NCBI GenBank assembly: GCA_964552465.1
Contig: CAZKGR010000004.1
Span: 62,001 to 126,000, forward strand
Length of the DNA: 64,000 nt
Direction: 5' to 3'
DNA from: BMS3BBIN04 sp964552465
GTDB lineage: Bacteria > Electryoneota > Electryoneia > Electryoneales > Electryoneaceae
A program made the position numbers and the translations under genes. Every line of letters starts with the position of its first letter. The stretch's first letter is position 1. This document shows, piece by piece, positions 1 to 9,523 of the stretch. The notes under the pieces were generated by a model. That model searched no databases, was not told where the DNA came from, and saw only the letters and a list, made by a program, of their open reading frames with translations.

Positions 1-2010
1 CCGGCTCCTTCTCCGACCAATGTCTGCGGTGTCTTCTCTGACGCTGATGCAGCATTCGATCACTACATGGAAGGTCCGGAGTTCACGCTTCCGGCAGTTA
101 ACCCGGGTGAAAGCCTGTGGCTCGACGTCATGTTCAACAGTGACATTGAGTACACAAACGCCTTCCCGGCTGAATTCTACTGGCGTCCCGAAGTTTGGAA
201 CCCGATCACCAACGGTTGGGTGCAGCCCGCGACGAGCGGCAACTACGTGTATGTCGGTGGCAACGGCTCGATCTGGGAACCGTTCTCCACGTCTGGTTTC
301 ACCTATGACTGGGATCTGACCTACCTCGCAGGTGAAACTGGCGTACGACTACGCATGTTCTTCCATGCACCGTCGGAAGATCGTCTGATGACCCACCACT
401 TGATCGATGATCTACTTGTCGATCAGCAGAGCTTGCAGCATGACATCTCAACCGTGTTGACCATGCCGTATCCGACCTCGGTTGGTACGGATGTCTATGG
501 TAAAGTAACGTTGACGAACAACGCTCCGAACGACGAAACCGGCTTCATGGCTGTTTGGGATCCGGGCACCGGTGGTGCATTCCCGCTCGTTCCGGCTGGT
601 CCGTACAACTTGCTTTCCTTGACTTCCATGGAACTGTCGATTGATGATCCGACCGATCCAATGCACGTTGGATACTGGGTCCCGGCTGCCGCTGGTACTC
701 TGTTCCTCGATGCGTACCACACATTGGCTGGCGACGAAATTCCGGCCAACGACAACTATCCGGTTGATGTTGACATCCTTGCTGCTGACATGTGGGAAGT
801 CGGTACCGACTCCCGTAACTTCTACGGTTCGCTGTCGGTCCACCTTGGTGGCACCGGTCCGGTTGTCCACATTGATCCGACCATTGTCAACGGCGATTAC
901 TTCCCAGCGGGAAGCACGTATGACATGGCTGAGCTGCGTTTGGATGGTTTCTTCCACAGCGCCGCTGGTGGTGCTCCGGCTGGCTGCACCATGGACTTTG
1001 ATGTCTATGCTGGTGGTGCGGTTCCGGGTGCCTTGCTCTACACAGGTACCTACACCTTCACCGAAGCTCCGGGCTACCTCGGTTATACACAGGCCATCCA
1101 AGATGTCTCTGCTGAGGCCGCTCTGCAGGGCATGACCGGTGACTTCTGGGTTGGTGCACGTCTGACGACCTTGGCAGGTGGCGGTTACTATCAGCCGTTC
1201 GCCTATCGTACAGATGGCAACGCTTTCGACGACACCCAGTACTACGATCTGGCTGACGCTCAGGCTGACGCTCCGATCGGTGGATTTGGTCACCACGTGA
1301 CAGCCGTTCTAACAAATGTCGACCAGCCGAATGCGTTGTTGACGCTGACTCCGACCTCTTCGACTGAAATTCCGGCTGGTGGTGGTGTGTTGACATGGGA
1401 TACCCGTATCCAGACCTTCATGGGTCAGAGCTTCAACGGCGTGGATTATTGGGAAACCGCAATCATGCCGGCGGGCAACAACTACGGTCCGTGGGCTCCA
1501 GTGCTTACGTTCAACGTCACGCCGTTCTATGATGTGACAATTGGTCGTAGCGCGACGGTCCCACCAGGTGCACCGGCTGGTGATTACACCATGGTTGGTC
1601 ACGCTGGTTACTACCCGCAGGTTGACTACATCCAGGGTTCATTCGATTTCGTCAAGCTCGGTCAGGCTGCTGGTTCCTCTGAATGGACAGGCGGCGGCGA
1701 GTCCTTCGAAACTGCTGGTGAAGCTACAAACGTAGTGATCCCGCAGGCATTCGAACTGGGTCAGGCTTATCCGAACCCGTTCAACCCGACCACCGCGATC
1801 AGCATCAGCCTGCCGCAGGTAGCAGACCTGAATGTTTCCGTGTTCAACGTGATGGGTCAGCAGGTTGCAGTGCTCGCAAGCGGTTCATACAACGCTGGCG
1901 TCCACACCCTGACCTTCGATGGTTCGAACATGGCCAGTGGTCTGTACTTCATCCAGGCACAGGTTCCGGGCCAGCTCAACGAGCTGCGCAAGGTCACCTT
2001 GCTGAAGTAA
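1..2010 (+). CDS. Secreted protein with C-terminal sorting (FlgD-like) domain, 5' end outside window
   Basis: The frame is open from the first base, so the gene begins upstream; 669 codons are visible. No enzymatic motif is recognisable. The visible protein is Gly/Pro/Tyr-rich, as in extracellular beta-sandwich proteins. At about 1336-1665 lies a module (N-Y-G-P, then A-P-A-G-D-Y and G-H-A-G-Y-Y-P) that recurs in the two large secreted proteins at 2354 and 6986. The last 90 residues form a beta-sandwich sorting domain starting A-Y-P-N-P-F-N-P and ending R-K-V-T-L-L-K. In FCB bacteria this domain is known to direct type IX-like secretion or surface attachment. A strong terminator follows. Function unknown; extracellular location is an inference from the domain. 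Confidence 0.85.
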   Translation, partial: PAPSPTNVCGVFSDADAAFDHYMEGPEFTLPAVNPGESLWLDVMFNSDIEYTNAFPAEFYWRPEVWNPITNGWVQPATSGNYVYVGGNGSIWEPFSTSGFTYDWDLTYLAGETGVRLRMFFHAPSEDRLMTHHLIDDLLVDQQSLQHDISTVLTMPYPTSVGTDVYGKVTLTNNAPNDETGFMAVWDPGTGGAFPLVPAGPYNLLSLTSMELSIDDPTDPMHVGYWVPAAAGTLFLDAYHTLAGDEIPANDNYPVDVDILAADMWEVGTDSRNFYGSLSVHLGGTGPVVHIDPTIVNGDYFPAGSTYDMAELRLDGFFHSAAGGAPAGCTMDFDVYAGGAVPGALLYTGTYTFTEAPGYLGYTQAIQDVSAEAALQGMTGDFWVGARLTTLAGGGYYQPFAYRTDGNAFDDTQYYDLADAQADAPIGGFGHHVTAVLTNVDQPNALLTLTPTSSTEIPAGGGVLTWDTRIQTFMGQSFNGVDYWETAIMPAGNNYGPWAPVLTFNVTPFYDVTIGRSATVPPGAPAGDYTMVGHAGYYPQVDYIQGSFDFVKLGQAAGSSEWTGGGESFETAGEATNVVIPQAFELGQAYPNPFNPTTAISISLPQVADLNVSVFNVMGQQVAVLASGSYNAGVHTLTFDGSNMASGLYFIQAQVPGQLNELRKVTLLK

Positions 2011-2046
2011 GCTGTTGACTAATTGACGTTTATTACGTCATTCCAA

Positions 2047-2077
2047 CCCCGCGTACGATCAAGTACGCGGGGTTTTT
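2047..2077 (+). terminator. Rho-independent terminator
   Basis: A perfect 10-bp stem (CCCCGCGTAC with GTACGCGGGG) around a 6-nt loop is followed by five T residues, 37 bp after the stop codon of the secreted protein. Confidence 0.92.
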
Positions 2078-2353
2078 CATTCGATTGCGGTAAACTGCAT
2101 TTATCGTTGAGAGCCCTGGTTGTTATTGAGACTCGTCGGTTAAACCGCTTGCACGTAACGGAGTTACCCTGTTGTTATAGGTTCCAAACATTAGCTCGAC
2201 ATTATTCATCTTGAATAAAAATATCGGTGTATACATTTGCACGTTCAATTCATAACCTCTACTTTACATTCGATGTATGAAATTGCAGTAGTATGTCGTT
2301 TTCGTGAGGTACTCAGAAGTCTCGCACAATGGCTGATATACGGGAGAATGGGG
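2078..2353. other. AT-rich intergenic spacer without a gene
   Basis: Between the terminator and the next signal peptide I see no credible gene. A reading frame continues upstream from the next gene, but its extra residues do not look like a secreted-protein start. The region presumably holds the promoter of the gene at 2354; I cannot assign its boxes with confidence. Confidence 0.5.
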
Positions 2354-4795
2354 ATGATCCGGTATCACCTGATGCTGGCATTATGGTTCTTCGCATGTAT
2401 AGGCGTAGCTCTATCCTCTCCGGTCGTTGACTCCCCGGATGTACCTCTACGCGGTGACGAATCCCTGCCAATCATCAATAGTGGTATTGGTTTCAACGGT
2501 GGTGCAGCCTTGACCGGTACACTCATCGGTGATACACTCATCGTTGGTACTACTGGTTGGGATATGCAGCATAACGGTAATGTTGGTCGTCAGATTTCAC
2601 ATTTCCTGGATGATGATGGTTGGCATATATCAGTCGCTTGGATGAAGCTTGAAGGTGTGCACGCCGATAATCCTCGCCATGTGGTACAAACAATGATTCA
2701 CGGATCTGATCAGGGCTACACGTATGATCCAGATCCACCTGACATTGTCCACAATGGTTACCGCAGTGGTTTTGCAACAGTTGCTGTTAATCCCAACGAT
2801 GGATCACCTTTCCTGGCGTTTCACCACAAAATGCTGCAATCCGATAGGTTCGACAGTTATGCTTATCATCCCTCAGCATTTATTCCTGGCGTCTGGATTC
2901 CGCATTTGACTCCTCGAATCTTCACCGAAGAACATGTGTGGCCCAAAACGACTATGGGTGCGGATGGTTTCCTGCATGTTGCTAACCATCATACTAACGC
3001 GTCACTAATATCGCCCTCGCACCTGAGTTATATGCGGTGGTACATGGATGAGGCGCTAGGCTTGATTCCGGCTATGCCTCATGGGAATCCAGACATCGTA
3101 TCATTCGCATTGGCAAATGTCAGTGCTGATATAGTTACCAACCGGGACGGTTCGAAGGTTGCGTTAGCGGCTTGTGTGGATCGCAATTACACCTTGGACG
3201 AAAAGTTTATGAGCGGCCAGGGTAGATGGAACAATGATATTTACGTGTGGGAGAGCAATAATTCTGGTGGTGGATTTTCAGATTCACCGATGGACATCAC
3301 GTCCTTCTTTGGCCCAGTGTTTGATGCTCCGGACACGAATTTTGCAAATCAGGATGTCCGAAGAGCTTACACTGATTGCAGCTTGTTCTACGATGACGAA
3401 AACCAACTGCACGCAGCATTTACGGCACATGATTTCGATTTCATTCGAGCAAAGGTTTATTACGAGAGCAGTGTGTTCCACTGGATGAAGCACAATGGCG
3501 AAGACATATGGACACTGATTCATCATCAACCATATAATGGCCTGCCTGAATCCTGGGGGCGGACTGTAGACCGTCCGAGCCTTTATTTCGATGACAATAC
3601 TGGGATTCTCTGGTGCGTGATGGAAGTAGTCGATGCCGGGCCTGAGGGAACTGATATGAGCGTTTCCTCTGGTTGTGCGAATACGAATATCTTCATCTCT
3701 GCCAGCCCGCCCGGCGAATACAATGGTCTTCTGTGGACAAAAGCTGTCAATATCACGAATTCGAAGTATACGCAGCCCGGGGGGGCGCTACCCGGTGATA
3801 GCCGGAGTGAAACGGATGTGAGCATTGCATTGAACAATGACGGTGACTATTTGCACTTACTATACATGTTGGATCTTGACGGCGGTTGTGCGGTTCAGTT
3901 CGAAGGCACGATGACGGACAATCCCATGGTTTACCACCGTGTCCTGAAATCAACATTATTGCAAGAGTTCGCGAATACTGGCGAGTGGGTAGCGAGTGAT
4001 TCGCTTCACTTCAATGGCTGGGGGTGTTGGGAAGATCCAGGTGAATGGTTGTGGGATGAATACGGCGGATTTTATACGACCTCGCGTGATAGTGCGTCTG
4101 CGTTGTCCTTGGAGATGGAACCAACTGCCAACTCGGTTGATGAAAATGGCGGCTTGATCAGTGCGATGGTTACTGTCAATAACCAAACCCTCATCGATTA
4201 CCCAGGTTTGGATGTGTGGACTATGATAACTTTCCCATCTGGTGAACAATATGGTCCATTGCTGACGTTAACTGTCGATCTCTGGCGAAGGACTACTATT
4301 CCAAATGTTCCAGTAAACCAGATTGTTCCACACGATGCGCCTTCCGGCACGTACCAATACTCGATGTATGCCGGGTATTACCCAAATGACATTATCAGCG
4401 ACTCTTTCACATTCCCCAAATATCCAGGTGGCGAGGAAATAGACACATTCAATCCGGAGGATTGGCCGACGTGGATGTGGCCCATTGTCCAAGATCCACA
4501 AGACGAACCAGAAGAATTTCTGTTCCCAGATACGTATAAGCTAAGCCAGGCTCATCCGAATCCATTCAATCCTACTACAACGCTTGTGTTGAGTTTACCA
4601 TCAACAGTTGATGTATCGGTTGTCGTGTATGATATCACTGGTCGCCAGGTTGTAGTGCTCGCTGAAGGTCATATGCAAACTGGTCACCATGACTTGGTGT
4701 TCGATGGATCTTCGTATTCCAGCGGAGTGTATTTTGTTCATGCAGTGGTTGATGGGGAGTTGACTGAATACCGTAAGCTCGTGTTGATCAAGTAG
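2354..4795 (+). CDS. Large secreted beta-propeller-like protein with sorting domain
   Basis: 813 residues from the ATG at 2354, chosen because GGGAG lies 7 nt upstream and the first 20 residues form a signal peptide (hydrophobic L-W-F-F-A-C-I-G-V-A-L, then S-S-P). The body contains repeated aromatic/Asp-rich blades (W-G-R-T-V-D-R-P-S-L, G-I-L-W-C-V-M) suggesting a sialidase/BNR-like propeller, but no catalytic residues can be assigned. It is a paralogue of the protein at 6986: matching segments include G-D-T-L-I-V-G against G-D-T-I-F-V-G, and W-D-M-Q-H-N-G against W-D-D-Q-H-N-A. The C-terminal 80 residues are the P-N-P-F-N-P sorting domain. Probably an extracellular structural or binding protein; substrate unknown. 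Confidence 0.85.
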   Translation: MIRYHLMLALWFFACIGVALSSPVVDSPDVPLRGDESLPIINSGIGFNGGAALTGTLIGDTLIVGTTGWDMQHNGNVGRQISHFLDDDGWHISVAWMKLEGVHADNPRHVVQTMIHGSDQGYTYDPDPPDIVHNGYRSGFATVAVNPNDGSPFLAFHHKMLQSDRFDSYAYHPSAFIPGVWIPHLTPRIFTEEHVWPKTTMGADGFLHVANHHTNASLISPSHLSYMRWYMDEALGLIPAMPHGNPDIVSFALANVSADIVTNRDGSKVALAACVDRNYTLDEKFMSGQGRWNNDIYVWESNNSGGGFSDSPMDITSFFGPVFDAPDTNFANQDVRRAYTDCSLFYDDENQLHAAFTAHDFDFIRAKVYYESSVFHWMKHNGEDIWTLIHHQPYNGLPESWGRTVDRPSLYFDDNTGILWCVMEVVDAGPEGTDMSVSSGCANTNIFISASPPGEYNGLLWTKAVNITNSKYTQPGGALPGDSRSETDVSIALNNDGDYLHLLYMLDLDGGCAVQFEGTMTDNPMVYHRVLKSTLLQEFANTGEWVASDSLHFNGWGCWEDPGEWLWDEYGGFYTTSRDSASALSLEMEPTANSVDENGGLISAMVTVNNQTLIDYPGLDVWTMITFPSGEQYGPLLTLTVDLWRRTTIPNVPVNQIVPHDAPSGTYQYSMYAGYYPNDIISDSFTFPKYPGGEEIDTFNPEDWPTWMWPIVQDPQDEPEEFLFPDTYKLSQAHPNPFNPTTTLVLSLPSTVDVSVVVYDITGRQVVVLAEGHMQTGHHDLVFDGSSYSSGVYFVHAVVDGELTEYRKLVLIK

Positions 4796-4828
4796 AAACA
4801 TTCATTTATTACAGAAGAATGCTGTCTG

Positions 4829-4855
4829 AACCTCACTGTGTGAGGTTTTTCTTTG
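4829..4855 (+). terminator. Rho-independent terminator
   Basis: An inverted repeat (AACCTCAC with GTGAGGT) around a 3-nt loop runs into a T-rich tract (TTTTTCTTT), about 35 bp after the stop codon of the preceding gene. Confidence 0.75.
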
Positions 4856-4986
4856 GTACCCTTGCCTCATGTTTGACTGCTTTGTTCGCTCCACGCTTTG
4901 ACATTGCAGTTGTCCAGTGGCAACTTCCCCGGTTCAGATCGAAACCATCAGTGTGGTTTCCCGACCAACTCATTCAAGTGGTGAAA

Positions 4987-6732
4987 ATGCGTATATCGAC
5001 ACTTATTCTCGTTCTCTTGCTTCTGATGGCATCCCAGTCCAGTGCGAATTTTACCCTCACACTGCTTCACAACAACGACGGCGAATCGCAGTTGATCAAC
5101 CTCGGTGAAGGGTTGGAGAACTACGGTGGCGTTGCGCATTTCAAGTCGAGGGCTGACAGCGTGAAGGCGTGGGCAGATTCCAACTCAGATGGCTGGATCA
5201 TGCTGACCTCAGGCGATAATTTCCTTGCCGGTCCTGAGTGGAACGCCAGTCTTGATCGTGGAATATACTTTGATGCTCTGGCTATAGATCGCTTGGGATA
5301 CCATGCATTATGTATCGGCAATCACGATTTTGACTCAGGTCCAAGTGTACTGGCTGAGTTTATCGATGCAACCGGTAAAGTATCGAGTCCGTGGTTTTTG
5401 AGTTGCAACTTGGATTTCACTGATGAACCGGCCCTACAGGCGTTGGTTGAGAAGAAAATATCGGGAAGTCGCATATTTGAAATAGGTGGAACTGTGGTCG
5501 CGGTTATCGGTGCGACCACCCCGAACGTGGAATTTGTTTCAACCACCGGTAATGTCAATGTCATCAATGATGTGGTCGGTGAAATCACAAGCGAGGTCGC
5601 AGAAGCGACGGAGAACGGGGCTCAGATCATCATTCTGGTGAGTCACATGCAGGGGATTGAAGAAGACATTGCCATGATCGGCAAACTTCGCGATGTTGAC
5701 ATCGTAATCGCGGGCGGCGGGGATGAGCTGCTAGCGACTTTACCTGATGATCAAATAATCCCAGGTGACGAAAGCGAATGTTACGGCGATTATCCGATGT
5801 ATTCGGAAGACGCAAACGGGCAGCTTGTTCCGGTCGTGACGACACGTGGGAATTTCGGGTATCTCGGCGTATTGGTCGCCGAGTTTGATGACAATGGTGT
5901 GTTGCTTCTAGTGGATGATGACAATTCCGGTCCACGCGTCATCGCCAATGAAGAGGTGGACGGTGGAGTACCTGCAAATGTTGAGATGATGGAAACGGTT
6001 GTTCGTCCGGTATCGAAATACATGGCTGCACTCGAGTCTCGCATCATCGCAACTAGCGAGGTGAAGTTAGACGGGATTCGCAACCATGTTCGAACACAAG
6101 AAACCAACGAGGGCAACTTGATTGCTGATGCGCTTCTCTGGTCGGCGGTTCAGCTACACGAACGTTATGCCGCACCTCGCCCGGAGATCGCGTTACAAAA
6201 CGGCGGTGGCATTCGAAATGACAGTTACATCCCGGCAGGTGAGATCAGCGAGCTGAACACATTCAACATGCTGCCATTCGGGAATACTCTGACCATTGTC
6301 CATGACTTGTCTCCAAATGAACTGAAATCTGTAATGGAGAATTCGGTATCGGCGGAATTTGGAGGGTCCGGTACAGGTCGTTACGCCCAGATAGCCGGAT
6401 TCAAATATGAATTTGATCTCAGCTATCCTGCTCAGAGGTATTCAGACAATTTCGAAGTAGAATCTTGTGGAGAGCGTGTAAGAAATGCGTGGCTGGACGA
6501 TGGCACGGTGCTGGTAGTGGACGGTGTTGTCAATGAAGATGCTCCTCATGTTGACTTGGCTACAGGGAACTTCCTCGCTAACGGAGGGGATCAATATCCA
6601 TTGCGCCATAAAGCGCGCACGCTGCTTGGTCAAACCGATCAGCAGGCATTGGCGGCCTACCTCAAACACATTGGTATTGTAACGGAATCTGCCTATCCGC
6701 TGGAAGGTCAAGGGCGGACGATAGCACGATAA
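4987..6732 (+). CDS. UshA-like bifunctional metallophosphatase/5'-nucleotidase, exported
   Basis: 581 residues. ATG 4987 is preferred because it begins a signal peptide (M-R-I-S-T-L-I-L-V-L-L-L-L-M); GTG 4981 is possible. The N-terminal calcineurin-like domain shows G-D-N-F-L-A-G, G-N-H-D-F-D and V-S-H-M. The C-terminal 5'-nucleotidase domain has N-G-G-G-I-R and the F-N-M-L-P-F-G-N-T-L segment. Two usual metal positions differ: the family's N-D-x-H near the N-terminus is N-D-G-E here, and the G-H-S-H motif is G-G-D-E. I recall a known subfamily with this pattern, so activity is probably retained with a modified metal site. It would hydrolyse periplasmic or extracellular nucleotides to nucleoside and phosphate. 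It sits between two paralogous secreted proteins and lacks their sorting domain. Confidence 0.88.
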   Translation: MRISTLILVLLLLMASQSSANFTLTLLHNNDGESQLINLGEGLENYGGVAHFKSRADSVKAWADSNSDGWIMLTSGDNFLAGPEWNASLDRGIYFDALAIDRLGYHALCIGNHDFDSGPSVLAEFIDATGKVSSPWFLSCNLDFTDEPALQALVEKKISGSRIFEIGGTVVAVIGATTPNVEFVSTTGNVNVINDVVGEITSEVAEATENGAQIIILVSHMQGIEEDIAMIGKLRDVDIVIAGGGDELLATLPDDQIIPGDESECYGDYPMYSEDANGQLVPVVTTRGNFGYLGVLVAEFDDNGVLLLVDDDNSGPRVIANEEVDGGVPANVEMMETVVRPVSKYMAALESRIIATSEVKLDGIRNHVRTQETNEGNLIADALLWSAVQLHERYAAPRPEIALQNGGGIRNDSYIPAGEISELNTFNMLPFGNTLTIVHDLSPNELKSVMENSVSAEFGGSGTGRYAQIAGFKYEFDLSYPAQRYSDNFEVESCGERVRNAWLDDGTVLVVDGVVNEDAPHVDLATGNFLANGGDQYPLRHKARTLLGQTDQQALAAYLKHIGIVTESAYPLEGQGRTIAR

Positions 6733-6985
6733 TTGAGAATAATATTGTTTGTGGCTTCATGAAAGCTGCAAATTAATCTGACTTATATCATTGAATATAT
6801 TTAACTTAACCCTCAATATTTAGAAGCTCCTGCAGGCTCACGCTTATGAGAGAAATTTAAATATCTCATCAGGATTCTGGCAATCGTTGTACTTTTTCGT
6901 TTATTCTAGTATCTCCACTTTCTACAATGTTGAGTTTTCTGCTTGACGCAAGTCAGTGTCAGGTGAATTCAGGCAGGAGCAGTTT

Positions 6986-9445
6986 GTGAAACTGAAATGG
7001 ACAATGTGCGCCGTATTGATACTCGGATTAGCTTTCGCAGCGGTTGCGGATAACCGTTTGCGAACATTGCCAGCGTCCGACTTGGTCGGTCGTGAACTGG
7101 TCAATATTCCCGCGGACCTTCTTGAACATGAGCCAACCGGAACTCGTCAGGTTGGTGTTCTCCTCGGTGATACGATTTTCGTTGGAGCATCCACATGGGA
7201 CGACCAGCATAATGCTGGTGCTGCTCGTCAAATCTGTTATCAACCAGGTGATCAATGGTTAGCACAAGTAGTGTTCACCAAATTATCGGGTGTTCTACCT
7301 GGTGATCCACGTCATGTCCGAGCGATTCGAGTTCGCGAAGATGAGTTCGGCAATCTTGAGATATGGCCAGTTCCTTCCATTCAAGTCGATAGCCAATATC
7401 GGAGTGGTTACGCTGGTATGGTGTATTCCGTACTTGCTGAAACCCCGCTTCTGGTATATCACGGGGCGGAAACTGCCGGTGATGATTATTTTACGCTAAC
7501 CGCGATACGGGATTCCATAGATCCCAATACTTTTAATGAATACACCGTCCCTGGTGTATTCCCTCAGTCACATCTTTGGCCTCGTGCAATCGCAGGGGCA
7601 GATGGTTACTTGCATATCGTTTCTCACAGCCAGCGCGTAACAAATACGGATCCAATATCCCTGAGCTACATGCGATACAGCATTGATCCATTGTCGCTCA
7701 CCTTGACCCCAGCAACCATAGATAACAATCCTGTGCTGATCACCTCTGAGGCAATGAACATCAGCAGTGACATTGCCACCACGATAGATGGTCAAACCAT
7801 CGCCATTGCTTCCTGCGTTAGTCGTCATGAGACGCGAGGTGAACGCTGGGGTGGATTGAGCGCGACTCAGGTTAACAATGATGTGTATGTGTACCAGAGT
7901 ATTGATGGTGGGCAGACATGGGATTTGAATAATCCGAAAAATCTGACCCAGTTCATTGGTCCGGTTGATGAGGTACCTAACGATACCATGCGGGCTTATG
8001 CGGATTGCGGAATTGAGTTTACCACGCAGAACAAGCTCCGTGCTGCATTTACGGTTGCTCATGGTAATGCGGTAACAGGTGAATCATTCTACGAAAGCCG
8101 CCTCTACAGCTACGTTGAAGATGACGATGGTTTTGAGTGGTGGTCTCAGATTCATTATCAACCAGATCCTGGTTATCCGCCAGAAACATGGGGTCGTACA
8201 GCCGACCGTCCCAGTCTGTTTTTCGACAGCCTGACCGGTGTCCTCTGGTGTATGTTCAGATCATTCGGTGGTGGTGAACACGACTATTCTGAGAGTACGG
8301 GGATAGGTAATGGCGACCTCTACATCACAGCATCTCCACCGGGCTTGTACAACGGTTTGCTTTGGGCCAAGCCGGTAAACATCACTTATACAAATTGGGA
8401 TATTGCAGGTGGAGCTGGAGTTGGCCAGTCTGCCAGCGAGCTGGATGGGGCATTAGCGATTAACAGTAACGGACCCTACCTGCATCTCAGTTACCTGTTG
8501 GACATCGAAGCTGGAATAGGAGTTGCGAGTCCGGCTGAAGGCACGATTACAAACAATCCATACGTATATCACCGGGTCTTGAAGGAAGATCTATTCCGTG
8601 ATTTTGAACTGAATGCGGAGTGGGTAGTTAACTACCCGATGCATCATGACAGCACAGGTTTCTGGCAGGATCCGGGAAACTATGAATGGCATGAACACGG
8701 TGGTTTCTTCACGGGTGTTCGCCTTCCGCTACCTGTAACGCTGACGCTAGGTATTATTGATTTCACGATACCTCCTGGTGGTGGTACGGGACTTTTCAAC
8801 GCCACAATCAACAGCACTTCCCCGCAAACGTTTACGGATGTCGATTTCTGGACGATGATCACCACTCCGCGAGGCAATGTGTTTGGGCCGGGGGTGGATA
8901 CGACATTGGTCCTGGATCCGTTCGGTACCTGGGTTGCGGACACATTATATCAGGATATTCCTGCCTCAGCTCCGGGTGGTTCATATTTCGTTGTTGGGCA
9001 CTTGGGGTATTACCCGTTCTCATATGTGCAAGACGTTATCGAGTTATTCAAGTTTGGTGAAGTGGCTGATGGTCAAACAGTGAGTTTCGATCCGAACGAT
9101 TGGTTAGGATACGGCACATTCCAGATGGTAACAGACGACGATTCCGCAGCGGATGCAGTGTCTGAAAACAGCCTCCCCACTGAATTCAGCATGTCGGCGG
9201 CGTATCCGAATCCGTTCAATCCGGAAACATCTGTGTCATTGTACTTGGATCGTTCTGTAGAGCTGACGGTGGAGGTATTCAGTGTGACAGGTCGTCGCGT
9301 TGCAACCATTGCCGAGGGTGTACATGGAGCTGGTATTCATGAACTGAGCTTCAACGGGTCGGGTTTTGCCAGTGGATTGTATTTCATCCATGCGCACACT
9401 GATCAGCAGACTTTGGGTGTGCAGAAAGTGACATTGCTCAAGTAA
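6986..9445 (+). CDS. Large secreted propeller-like protein with sorting domain, paralogue of 2354-4795
   Basis: 819 residues from GTG 6986, which has AGGAG 6 nt upstream; the signal peptide is V-K-L-K-W-T-M-C-A-V-L-I-L-G-L-A-F-A. Blade-like repeats include W-G-R-T-A-D-R-P-S-L and an Asp-box-like S-I-D-G-G-Q-T-W-D, which favours a beta-propeller. The segment at about 8737-9060 carries the shared module (G-N-V-F-G-P, then G-H-L-G-Y-Y-P), followed by the sorting domain A-Y-P-N-P-F-N-P-E-T ending Q-K-V-T-L-L-K. The gene is co-oriented with its paralogue and the 5'-nucleotidase. The 253-bp spacer in front is AT-rich and may hold its own promoter. Function unknown; predicted cell-surface or secreted. 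Confidence 0.86.
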   Translation: MKLKWTMCAVLILGLAFAAVADNRLRTLPASDLVGRELVNIPADLLEHEPTGTRQVGVLLGDTIFVGASTWDDQHNAGAARQICYQPGDQWLAQVVFTKLSGVLPGDPRHVRAIRVREDEFGNLEIWPVPSIQVDSQYRSGYAGMVYSVLAETPLLVYHGAETAGDDYFTLTAIRDSIDPNTFNEYTVPGVFPQSHLWPRAIAGADGYLHIVSHSQRVTNTDPISLSYMRYSIDPLSLTLTPATIDNNPVLITSEAMNISSDIATTIDGQTIAIASCVSRHETRGERWGGLSATQVNNDVYVYQSIDGGQTWDLNNPKNLTQFIGPVDEVPNDTMRAYADCGIEFTTQNKLRAAFTVAHGNAVTGESFYESRLYSYVEDDDGFEWWSQIHYQPDPGYPPETWGRTADRPSLFFDSLTGVLWCMFRSFGGGEHDYSESTGIGNGDLYITASPPGLYNGLLWAKPVNITYTNWDIAGGAGVGQSASELDGALAINSNGPYLHLSYLLDIEAGIGVASPAEGTITNNPYVYHRVLKEDLFRDFELNAEWVVNYPMHHDSTGFWQDPGNYEWHEHGGFFTGVRLPLPVTLTLGIIDFTIPPGGGTGLFNATINSTSPQTFTDVDFWTMITTPRGNVFGPGVDTTLVLDPFGTWVADTLYQDIPASAPGGSYFVVGHLGYYPFSYVQDVIELFKFGEVADGQTVSFDPNDWLGYGTFQMVTDDDSAADAVSENSLPTEFSMSAAYPNPFNPETSVSLYLDRSVELTVEVFSVTGRRVATIAEGVHGAGIHELSFNGSGFASGLYFIHAHTDQQTLGVQKVTLLK

Positions 9446-9471
9446 GTGATCGAATCAGCTATCGAATAGAT

Positions 9472-9498
9472 AAGGCGTGTTCATTGAACACGCCTTTT
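9472..9498. terminator. Convergent (probably bidirectional) terminator
   Basis: A perfect 11-bp inverted repeat (AAGGCGTGTTC with GAACACGCCTT) with a 3-nt loop lies between the 3' ends of the plus-strand secreted protein and the minus-strand carbamate kinase. TTTT follows the stem on the plus strand. Confidence 0.82.
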
Positions 9499-9523
9499 GT
9501 GCATCTGAATATTCAGTATTCGA

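Noticed and set aside
448..1296. 282-codon minus-strand frame
   Set aside because: Shadow of the secreted protein on the plus strand, with no domain and biased composition.
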